In this document: positions 7,367-13,560 of the stretch, piece after piece
How the letters are laid out: each line of letters opens with the position of its first letter
How positions within the stretch are numbered: position 1 is the first letter of the stretch
From: Acidithiobacillus sp. AMEEHan
GTDB taxonomy: Bacteria > Pseudomonadota > Gammaproteobacteria > Acidithiobacillales > Acidithiobacillaceae
Assembly: GCF_030996345.1 (NCBI RefSeq)
Contig: NZ_CP118747.1
Coordinates: 419,501-483,500 of the forward strand
Direction: 5' to 3'
Length of the DNA stretch: 64,000 nucleotides
The notes under the pieces: model-generated
The model's database searches: none
What the model was told of the DNA's origin: nothing
The model's input: the letters and a program-made list of their open reading frames with translations, nothing else
Translations under genes and position numbers: made by a program

Positions 7367-7761
7367 CCCAGATCCTCGAAAAGAGGCACCACGCGATCGA
7401 GAAAAATGAAGACCAAGGGAGACTGTTCGCTGTCGTGGAGCATGTGAATATGCGCCGAAACCGGGCGGATGCGGTAGGTGAAGGTGTAGAAAAAGTGTTC
7501 ATCGAGATGACCTTCAGCACGGGCGCGCAGGTAACGGCCGCGAAAGAGACGGCTGGCGGTGCAGGGTGCCACTTCGGTGAAGAAATCATGCCCGAGGACC
7601 TCCTCTCGCGGCAGACCACTCAGTCGCTCTTCGGCACTGTTGAAGAGTACGACCTTGGCGTCGTCATTGAGAGCGATCACGCCAAAGCTCCAGAGCTCGA
7701 CTTGCTGGCGGTCGATGCGGGCCAGTTGGTCCCGCCATTGGATCGGGAAAAATTCTTTCAC
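7363..7761 (-). CDS. pyp: Photoactive yellow protein (PYP) homologue, PAS-fold blue-light sensor
   Basis: The 132-residue protein aligns without gaps, from about residue 13 on, to the Halorhodospira halophila PYP as I recall it. Shared points include FFTEVAPCT (chromophore cysteine, C67 = Cys69), NSAE (E44 = Glu46), YTFTY (F94/Y96 = Phe96/Tyr98) and HIHM. Differences at pocket positions are Y42 to F40, T50 to S48, R52 to L50 and M100 to I98. PYP binds p-coumaric acid as a thioester and undergoes a photocycle in blue light. I chose GTG 7761 because GGGAGGG lies just upstream and the resulting N-terminus matches PYP length; ATG 7812 would add 17 basic residues. The operon continues with a small gene and a CoA ligase. 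Confidence 0.85.
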   Translation of the reverse strand: MKEFFPIQWRDQLARIDRQQVELWSFGVIALNDDAKVVLFNSAEERLSGLPREEVLGHDFFTEVAPCTASRLFRGRYLRARAEGHLDEHFFYTFTYRIRPVSAHIHMLHDSEQSPLVFIFLDRVVPLFEDLG

Positions 7762-7787
7762 CGCCCTCCCCTTGCCTCTTCGTCTCG

Positions 7788-7869
7788 GCTTTGTACTATA
7801 CGCGCCAATCATGGCAATATGATCCTAGTGCATGCGGAGCCCTCTTTCAATACCGTCCTATACAAAACG
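7788..7869. promoter_or_regulatory. Divergent pyp / merR control region with paired TTTGTA elements
   Basis: The region between the two divergent genes holds TTTGTACTATAC at 7790-7801 on the plus strand and TTTGTATAGGAC on the minus strand (7866-7855), facing each other. Related TTGTCTAG elements occur before the HdrA-like gene (8820) and before the PEBP gene (11599). CarH/LitR-type MerR proteins bind TACAA-containing direct or inverted repeats at their own and target promoters, so these are candidate operators. A TATAGT on the minus strand at 7800-7795 could serve as a -10 for pyp. Confidence 0.4.
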
Positions 7870-7885
7870 AGAACAGAACACGTCA

Positions 7886-8812
7886 ATGCAAGCGGAAGAG
7901 CATCAATATCCGATCAGCGTCGTCGAGCAGGAGACGGGAATCTCCAAGGAACTCCTGCGTATGTGGGAGCGCCGTTACGATTTCCCGGTCCCCGCTCGGG
8001 ATTCCAGCGGCAACCGCTTGTATAGCCGCGAGCAAATCGAACGGCTACAAAACATCAACAAGCTGCTGGCGGCAGGCTATCGGCCCGGCTTCGTCGTCGG
8101 CGCCAACGAAGCAAAGCTGCAGCGGCTTCTAGAGGAAATTCCCAGTGCCAGCAGTGCTCCAATCGCAACGACTGCTGAAAGCGAAGTCGATGCACTGTGG
8201 GGGCACCTGACGCGGCTGGACTTTCGCCACTCGGCACAACTACTGCGCCAGCACCTCGCCAATCTGGGAGTACAGACCTTTATCCTGCACATCGCCGCCC
8301 CCCTATATCAGCAGCTTGCCCAGGCCGAACTTGGCGAAGCCGTGCCCGATTTTGTGCATGCCATTGCCCAGGAGCAGCTCTTGGAGTCGATGAGTTGGGC
8401 GCGCGCCATGCTGCCGCCGGCGGGCGCCAACAACCTGCAGATCCTGCTCGCCAATCTGCCCGGAGAGGGACGCGAGCTCGAGTTGCAGATGACTCGCACC
8501 CTTCTTCTCGGCAGTGGAGCGGATGTCCTCTTCCTGGGCTATGAGCCAGCATCTGCGGAAATTCTGGCCTGCCTGCAACATTGCCCGGTGCCGGTCTTGC
8601 AGATTGCCGTTTCTGCCGCTTCCGTCAACGCCAAGAACCAACAACTTTTGCAGCAACTGCGCCGCGGCATGCCTGCGAGCACCAGCCTCTGGCTGAGCGG
8701 TAGCGGCGCCGAGGAGCTCGACCCTGATGCCGACGGCATGCCGCGTTTTCGCCGCTTACGCGACTTGTTGGAGGCGGTGCAGAGCTGGCAAAAACCACTG
8801 CGAGAATCCTGA
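7886..8812 (+). CDS. LitR/CarH-type MerR regulator without B12-ligand residues
   Basis: The protein has 308 residues. A MerR helix-turn-helix occupies residues 9-75 (ISVVEQETGISKELLRMWERRYDFPVPAR ... LYSREQIERL), then comes a region of the B12-binding four-helix bundle and Rossmann type (about 100-300). In CarH the bundle has a tryptophan and an EH pair and the Rossmann part a GExH motif whose histidine binds cobalt. Here these read EQ (163-164) and GEGR (193-196), so the cobalt ligand and its helper are missing. It probably senses something else or acts through a partner. ATG 7886 follows 16 codons without good start features at 7832. The adjacent divergent gene is the PYP photosensor. Confidence 0.85.
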   Translation: MQAEEHQYPISVVEQETGISKELLRMWERRYDFPVPARDSSGNRLYSREQIERLQNINKLLAAGYRPGFVVGANEAKLQRLLEEIPSASSAPIATTAESEVDALWGHLTRLDFRHSAQLLRQHLANLGVQTFILHIAAPLYQQLAQAELGEAVPDFVHAIAQEQLLESMSWARAMLPPAGANNLQILLANLPGEGRELELQMTRTLLLGSGADVLFLGYEPASAEILACLQHCPVPVLQIAVSAASVNAKNQQLLQQLRRGMPASTSLWLSGSGAEELDPDADGMPRFRRLRDLLEAVQSWQKPLRES

Positions 8813-8819
8813 CTGATAT

Positions 8820-8865
8820 TTGTCTAGTACATAAGCTTGACAATGTCCTCTGCGGCTACTATCTT
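8820..8865 (+). promoter_or_regulatory. Candidate promoter and operator of the HdrA-like gene
   Basis: TTGACA at 8837-8842 and TATCTT at 8860-8865 are separated by 17 bp, a good sigma-70-type promoter placing the transcript start about 25 nt before the ATG. TTGTCTAGTAC at 8820-8830 lies directly upstream, and TGTC/GACA form an imperfect inverted pair over the -35 region. A similar TTGTCTAGACT precedes the PEBP gene. This may be the site of the neighbouring MerR regulator. Confidence 0.45.
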
Positions 8866-8896
8866 GACTGTGTAGCGTCAGCAGAGGAGCAGTGTC

Positions 8897-9952
8897 ATGG
8901 CAGCGCAGGATACAGTTCTCGTAGTGGGTGCCGGCCCAGCCGGTCTTTCGGCAGCCGCAACCATCGCCGGCATGGGCAAGAAAGCCGTCATTGTGGAAAA
9001 GGAAGATGTATTGGGCGGCGCCCCAATCATCTCTGGTTACTCCAAGCTCGTCCCCTCGGGCGAGTGGGCCAAGGATGCCATCGGCCGCATGGTCAGCCGC
9101 GTGGAAGGCGATGGCAACGTCAGTATTCACAAATCCACCAAGGTGACCAAGCTCGACGGTGAAGCCGGAAACTTCACGGCCACCCTGAGCAATGGCAGCA
9201 GCGTGGAGGCCGGCAGCATTGTCCTCGCAACCGGCTTTACCCATTTCGACTCCATCAACAAGCCGGAGTGGGGCTTTGGTACCTATGAGGATGTGCTCAC
9301 CACGACCCAGATGGAGCAGATGGTCGGCACCGGCCAGATTCGCTGCCCCTCGGACGGGCGGGTACCGGAGCGAGTAGCCATTCTTCTCTGCGTCGGCTCC
9401 CGCGATCGGCAGATTGGCCGCGAATGGTGCTCCAAGATCTGCTGCACCGTCTCTGCCAATCTCGCCATGGAGATCAAAGAGTTGTCACCATCTACGGATG
9501 TCTTCATCTACTACATGGACATTCGGACCTTCGGGCTCTACGAAGACAAGTTCTACTGGAAGAGCCAGGAAGAGTACAAAACCAAGTTCGTCAAGGCGCG
9601 TATTGCCGAGGTGACCAAGTCTCCCGATGGCCGCCTCCTGGTGAAAGGCGAAGACACCTTGGTGAAGCGCCCCATCGTCATCCCCATGGACATGGTCGTG
9701 CATGCCATTGGCATGGATCCCAACGCCCTCAATCCCGAGATTGCCAAGACCTTTGGTATTGGTCTGGAGAAGCATGGCTTTATCGACAAGGCCGAGCAGT
9801 ACACCAACAGTCAGGGCACGACACGCAAGGGCATCTACGTCTGTGGCGCGGCGACGGGTCCAGAAACCATCGACGACTCCATCGCCCAAGGGCAGTCGGC
9901 GGGCTCGCGAGCGGTGATGGATCTGTATCAACTCGCAAAAATGAGCGCGTAG
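8897..9952 (+). CDS. HdrA-like FAD/iron-sulfur oxidoreductase subunit (orphan)
   Basis: The 351-residue protein starts with an FAD-binding VLVVGAGPAGLSAAATIAG and has a second dinucleotide-type region ending GIYVCGAATGPETIDDSIAQG. Cysteines C165, C178, C182 and C183 (LLCVGSRD ... EWCSKICC) match the CxnCxxxCC cluster motif of heterodisulfide-reductase A subunits. Such short HdrA proteins belong to the sHdr complex that oxidises sulfane sulfur in Acidithiobacillus. Here no hdrB, hdrC, tusA or lbpA gene is adjacent, so this is a separate paralogue. AGAGGAG precedes the ATG. A small membrane protein gene follows nine bases downstream, suggesting that the flavoprotein works with a membrane partner. 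Confidence 0.85.
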   Translation: MAAQDTVLVVGAGPAGLSAAATIAGMGKKAVIVEKEDVLGGAPIISGYSKLVPSGEWAKDAIGRMVSRVEGDGNVSIHKSTKVTKLDGEAGNFTATLSNGSSVEAGSIVLATGFTHFDSINKPEWGFGTYEDVLTTTQMEQMVGTGQIRCPSDGRVPERVAILLCVGSRDRQIGREWCSKICCTVSANLAMEIKELSPSTDVFIYYMDIRTFGLYEDKFYWKSQEEYKTKFVKARIAEVTKSPDGRLLVKGEDTLVKRPIVIPMDMVVHAIGMDPNALNPEIAKTFGIGLEKHGFIDKAEQYTNSQGTTRKGIYVCGAATGPETIDDSIAQGQSAGSRAVMDLYQLAKMSA

Positions 9953-9961
9953 GAGGTCGGA

Positions 9962-10177
9962 ATGCCTGCACATAATTACTCATGGATGAAGGGAGGCTTC
10001 TTTTTGCTGCTCGCCGGGCTCTTCGCGACTCAGGGCTCTTACAGCCTTCCCTTCTGGAATTTGAGCGCCGGGATTCTGACCCTGATTGGAGTTTCCTATG
10101 CGGTGAGTAGCTTGGTTCCCAAAGAACATTATCGCTCGGAGCTGATCCCTCTCAAGAGACTCGTGCGCAGAGATTGA
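9962..10177 (+). CDS. Small two-span membrane protein
   Basis: The 71-residue protein has two hydrophobic segments (FFLLLAGLFATQG and LSAGILTLIGVSYAVSSLV) and a basic C-terminus. No family was recognised. It starts nine bases after the HdrA-like gene with AGGAGG upstream, and the terminator at 10196 follows, so the two form an operon. It may anchor the flavoprotein; this is inferred only from position. Confidence 0.75.
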   Translation: MPAHNYSWMKGGFFLLLAGLFATQGSYSLPFWNLSAGILTLIGVSYAVSSLVPKEHYRSELIPLKRLVRRD

Positions 10178-10195
10178 CTTCTGGTGGCCTATTGG

Positions 10196-10218
10196 GGAGC
10201 GTTCGCGCTCCATTTTTT
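10196..10218 (+). terminator. Rho-independent terminator after the HdrA-like operon
   Basis: A perfect GGAGCG/CGCTCC stem with a UUCG tetraloop is followed by A and six T residues. It sits 19 bp after the small membrane-protein stop and separates this operon from the DUF3833-SDR pair. Confidence 0.9.
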
Positions 10219-10268
10219 GCATCTGGGGTTTGGAATTTTACGTAAAGAAGAACGAGGAGAATGCCATC

Positions 10269-10823
10269 ATGTCGATCAACAGTACTGCCGCGTATCGCGG
10301 CACCCTGCCGCGCTTCACTCTCGACGGCTTCTTTAGCGGCCCTCTCGTTGCCAGCGGCGTCTTCTGCGATCGCAAGCGTCGCGTGCGCAATCGCTTTTTC
10401 ATGAACATGCTGGGTAACTGGGAGGGTAAACGCGGCACCCTGGAGGAGCGCTTCACCTTTCTCGACGATCAAGGCAATAGCAGTCATGCCGAGCGCGTCT
10501 GGAAGCTGGAGCAGATTGACGAGAGAAATTTTCGCGGCACCGCCGCGGGCTCTGCCGGAGACATCGTCGGTATTGCCGAGGGCAGTGCCGAGGGCTATGC
10601 GATGCACTGGCAGTATACCGTGCGCCAACCCGTGGGCGACAAAGCTTACAATCTACGCACCGATGACCGCATGTACCTGCTCGGACCGCAGCATGTAATC
10701 AATCACAGTCGCATGCACTTCTTCGGTTTTTTCGTTGGCGAAGCAATCATCGAGATTCATCGCCTCGGCGCCGATGAGCTCGACGCCGTCCGTGGCCATC
10801 CGCGCCCGGAGACCTACCGATGA
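10269..10823 (+). CDS. DUF3833 family protein, cytoplasmic form
   Basis: The protein has 184 residues and the same motifs as the lipoprotein at 587-1177 (FTLDGFFSGPLVASGVF, GNWEGKRGTLEERF, HWQYTVRQPVGDKAYN). It has no signal peptide or lipobox, so it should stay in the cytoplasm. ATG 10269 has GAGGAG nine bases upstream; a TTG at 10230 is less likely. It overlaps the following SDR by 4 nt. The DUF3833-SDR pair is typical of light-induced clusters in Proteobacteria. Two paralogues in one island suggest a duplicated branch with different location. Confidence 0.85.
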   Translation: MSINSTAAYRGTLPRFTLDGFFSGPLVASGVFCDRKRRVRNRFFMNMLGNWEGKRGTLEERFTFLDDQGNSSHAERVWKLEQIDERNFRGTAAGSAGDIVGIAEGSAEGYAMHWQYTVRQPVGDKAYNLRTDDRMYLLGPQHVINHSRMHFFGFFVGEAIIEIHRLGADELDAVRGHPRPETYR

Positions 10824-11581
10824 CAGACACCTACTGGCAAAATCGCCGCTGCTGGTTGATTGGCGCCAGCACGGGTATTGGCGCCGCCACCGCCCAGGCC
10901 CTGCACGCCGCCGGGGCACGGCTTGCTCTCAGCGCCCGCAGACAAGACCAGCTCGAGCAGGTCTTGCCGGCTGCCGCGCAACCGCTGATTCTGCCCGCCG
11001 ATGTGCAGGACTTGACGAGCTTGCAGGCGGCGCACACCGAAATCCTGCGCCATTGGCAAGGTATCGATGTGTTGGTCTATCTCGCGGGTGCCTACACTCC
11101 GGCACGCGCCTGGGAACTCGACCTGCATCGAGCCGAAGAGATCCTCGACATCAACTACCGCGGTGCCCTACGCAGTCTGGCTGCAGCCCTGCCCGGTTGG
11201 CAGGAGCGCGGGGCGGGGCAGATCGTTCTCGTCTCCAGCATCGCCGCCGTGCGCGGCCTGCCGCAATCCCTCTACTACGGCCCAAGCAAGGCCGCCCTCA
11301 CCCACCTGGCCGAGGTACTGCGCCTCGATCTCGAACCCCGCGGCTTTCACGTGCAGGTGGTGCATCCCGGCTTTGTTGCCACCCCTCTCACCGCCCAGAA
11401 TACCTTCTCCATGCCGCACCTGATGCGCCCCGAGGATGCTGCCCAGGCCCTCCTGCGCGGGATGCGCAGCAAGCGTTTCGAGATCCAGTTTCCCCGCGCC
11501 TTCACCCGCCGCTTTTCCCTCCTGCGTTGCCTCCCCTACCGCTGGTACTTTCCGCTCATCCGCCGCGCGACGGGGCTCTGA
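10820..11581 (+). CDS. Short-chain dehydrogenase/reductase (classical)
   Basis: The 253-residue protein has the cofactor motif IGASTGIGAATA, the LAGAY motif, a catalytic serine strand (IVLVSSIAA) and an intact YGPSK active site, unlike the SDR at 3968. The C-terminal FPRAFTRRFSLLRCLPYRWYFPLIRRATG is hydrophobic and basic and may touch the membrane. It is coupled to DUF3833 by ATGA. In similar clusters this SDR accompanies photolyase and MerR genes; the substrate is unknown and may be lipid-derived. Confidence 0.88.
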   Translation: MTDTYWQNRRCWLIGASTGIGAATAQALHAAGARLALSARRQDQLEQVLPAAAQPLILPADVQDLTSLQAAHTEILRHWQGIDVLVYLAGAYTPARAWELDLHRAEEILDINYRGALRSLAAALPGWQERGAGQIVLVSSIAAVRGLPQSLYYGPSKAALTHLAEVLRLDLEPRGFHVQVVHPGFVATPLTAQNTFSMPHLMRPEDAAQALLRGMRSKRFEIQFPRAFTRRFSLLRCLPYRWYFPLIRRATGL

Positions 11582-11598
11582 GGCAAAGCATGCAGATA

Positions 11599-11629
11599 TT
11601 GTCTAGACTGAAAAGAACGAAGAAAAGGA
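11599..11629 (+). promoter_or_regulatory. TTGTCTAG element and strong ribosome-binding site before the PEBP gene
   Basis: TTGTCTAGACT at 11599-11609 resembles the element upstream of the HdrA-like gene. AAAGGAGG at 11622-11629 is a near-perfect Shine-Dalgarno sequence 7 nt before the ATG, predicting efficient translation. No clear -35/-10 pair is visible. Confidence 0.35.
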
Positions 11630-11636
11630 GGCGACG

Positions 11637-12191
11637 ATGACTGCAGAAATGAAGGTATTCAGTACGGGCATTGATCCTGAAGACTGGATTCCACAACGCT
11701 TTGCCCAACCCGGGGAAGGGAAGATCCCGCCTATCAGTTGGCTGCATGTTCCCGCTAACGCCCAGAGTCTCATTCTACTCATGGAACATCGCGGCGCGGC
11801 GGCCGGACAGCGTATTCACTGGCTGATATACGACATACCAGTGAGCGCTACGGGCATTCCCGAGGGCGGACCGATCCCGGAGGGGGCCAAGACCGGGAAG
11901 AATGATTTCGGGTCCGATAGCTATCACCCGCCGGTAGCCGACCCCAGCCATGAATTGCAGCACTATGATTTCCATCTGCTGGCTTGTGATCTGCCCGGTC
12001 TGGGCCTCGCGGAAGGAGCCAATTGGGAGACAGTCAAAGAAAAACTCCGCAAGCAACGTGATCCTGGCGACATCGCTCCGCCCCCGGCCGACGATCCGCA
12101 GGCCGTCGAGTTTCATCCCCTCGGGCATGTGATCGACCGGGCGGAGTTTAGCGGACACTTTGCCCTCGATACGGACGAACCGGTCCGGTAG
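11637..12191 (+). CDS. YbhB/YbcL-type phosphatidylethanolamine-binding-family protein
   Basis: The 184-residue protein has the family core: PPISWLHVPANAQSLILLMEH, IHWLIYDIP and a late YDFHLLACDLPGLGLAEGANW with the ligand-pocket region. There is no signal peptide. Bacterial PEBP (Raf-kinase-inhibitor-like) proteins have no firm biochemical role. It has its own strong ribosome-binding site and probably its own promoter carrying a TTGTCTAG element. PEBP genes have been noted in light-responsive clusters elsewhere, to my recollection, but the connection here rests on position. Confidence 0.85.
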   Translation: MTAEMKVFSTGIDPEDWIPQRFAQPGEGKIPPISWLHVPANAQSLILLMEHRGAAAGQRIHWLIYDIPVSATGIPEGGPIPEGAKTGKNDFGSDSYHPPVADPSHELQHYDFHLLACDLPGLGLAEGANWETVKEKLRKQRDPGDIAPPPADDPQAVEFHPLGHVIDRAEFSGHFALDTDEPVR

Positions 12192-12221
12192 TTTGCCTAT
12201 GTAGGCCAATCCCTCGTGCAT

Positions 12222-12239
12222 CAGGATCGCTTGATCCTG
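12222..12239 (+). terminator. Weak hairpin after the PEBP gene
   Basis: CAGGATC/GATCCTG forms a perfect 7-bp stem with a GCTT loop, but only two T residues follow. It may end the PEBP transcript inefficiently. The rest of the 240-bp gap before rmlB shows no recognisable feature. Confidence 0.35.
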
Positions 12240-12432
12240 TTGCGCGAGCTTCATGCCGGCTCTCCGTGAAACGGCGGAAGGTTCTGTGAGCGTGATGTTC
12301 TTCTGGCGGCCTTATAATGGCCTTGGTGGCTCCGCAACGCAAAGCGCGTGAAGCCGAACGCGGCGCCCTCGAGTCGTCATCTGTAACTGAGTGAGCGATA
12401 GCGGAAAACAGAAGCGAGAAACTCGAAAAGGC

Positions 12433-13560
12433 TCAGTCAGCGTATTGTTTTTGCACCCACTGGGCATAGGCGTCACCAAGCAAAGGCTGCCACCAGTCGG
12501 AATGCTGCAGGTACCAATCCACCGTCTTGCGAATACCCTCGGCAAAGTTGTGTCGTGGCCGATAGCCGAGCTCCCTGCCGATTTTGCTGGCATCTATGGC
12601 ATAGCGACGGTCGTGACCGGGGCGGTCTTTGACATAGCTGATCAGGCTCTCCGCCGCTTTTCCTTGGGCCGGTGCGGCATGGGGGAAACGCCGGGCGAGG
12701 CTGGCGTCATTGGCAAAAGCCGTATCCAGCAATCCACAGATCAGACGCACGATATCGAGGTTCGCCCACTCGTTATGGCCGCCAATGTTATAGCTCTCCC
12801 CTTCTGCACCGTGCTCGAGAATGAGAGCGATGCCTTGGCAATGATCTTCGACGAAAAGCCAGTCGCGGACCTGCTGCCCGTCACCATAAATGGGCAGGGG
12901 GCGGCCGTGCAAAATATTGAGGATCACCAGTGGGATGAGTTTTTCCGGAAAGTGATACGGCCCGTAATTGTTGGAGCAGTTACTGGTCGTCGTGCGCAGC
13001 CCATAGGTATGCTGATAGGCCCGTACCAGGTGGTCCGAGGCCGCCTTGCTGGCGGCATAGGGCGAATTAGGCGCGTAGGGCGTGTCCTCGCGGAAAGGCG
13101 GATCCTGCGGCCCAAGGGTGCCATAGACTTCGTCGGTGGAGATGTGATGAAAGCGATGCGGAATGACTCCACCTGGCCCCTCCAACCAAACTTTGCGGGC
13201 CGCCCGCAAGAGGCTGTGGGTGCCAAGGATGTTGGTATGCAGAAATGCATCCGGGTCGTGGATGGAACGGTCGACGTGGCTCTCGGCGGCAAAGTGGACG
13301 ATGACGTTGAGCTCGTGTTCGCGCAAGAGCTTTTCCACCAACGGCGTATCGTTGATGTCGCCCTCAACGAAGAGGAATCCTGTTTGATTCATCAACCCTG
13401 CGAGGCTTGCCCGGTTACCGGCATAGGTCAGGGCGTCGAGCACCACCAAACGGCCCTGCGGAAAACGATGCCGCCAATAGTGGCAAAAATTGGCGCCAAT
13501 GAAACCTGCACCACCGGTAACCAAGAGTCGCATCTCTGCCGGTATCAACTTGTCAGCCAT
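12433..13560 (-). CDS. rmlB: dTDP-glucose 4,6-dehydratase
   Basis: The 375-residue protein catalyses the second step of dTDP-L-rhamnose synthesis. It shows the NAD motif TGGAGFIGANF, HFAAESHVDRSI, the catalytic STDEVYG and YAASKAASD (YxxxK), and the sugar-binding NNYGPYHFPEKLIP. It is the last gene of rmlA-rmlC-rmlD-rmlB on the minus strand, overlapping rmlD by 8 nt. An internal ATG at 13533 is a possible alternative start. The product feeds lipopolysaccharide or exopolysaccharide, which matters for attachment to mineral surfaces. Confidence 0.95.
   Translation of the reverse strand: MADKLIPAEMRLLVTGGAGFIGANFCHYWRHRFPQGRLVVLDALTYAGNRASLAGLMNQTGFLFVEGDINDTPLVEKLLREHELNVIVHFAAESHVDRSIHDPDAFLHTNILGTHSLLRAARKVWLEGPGGVIPHRFHHISTDEVYGTLGPQDPPFREDTPYAPNSPYAASKAASDHLVRAYQHTYGLRTTTSNCSNNYGPYHFPEKLIPLVILNILHGRPLPIYGDGQQVRDWLFVEDHCQGIALILEHGAEGESYNIGGHNEWANLDIVRLICGLLDTAFANDASLARRFPHAAPAQGKAAESLISYVKDRPGHDRRYAIDASKIGRELGYRPRHNFAEGIRKTVDWYLQHSDWWQPLLGDAYAQWVQKQYAD

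Noticed and set aside
7762-7812. Upstream ATG 7812 as the pyp start
   Set aside because: It would add 17 basic residues absent from PYP; GTG 7761 has a ribosome-binding site and gives the expected length. It cannot be excluded completely.
7886-8812. B12-dependent photoreceptor (true CarH)
   Set aside because: The cobalt-coordinating histidine and upper-ligand motif are missing, so B12 photochemistry is unlikely.
12186-12254. Minus-strand peptide start MKLAQQDQAILMHEG after the PEBP gene
   Set aside because: The frame runs antisense through the PEBP gene and has no homologue I recognise; it may be a chance frame around a short hairpin.
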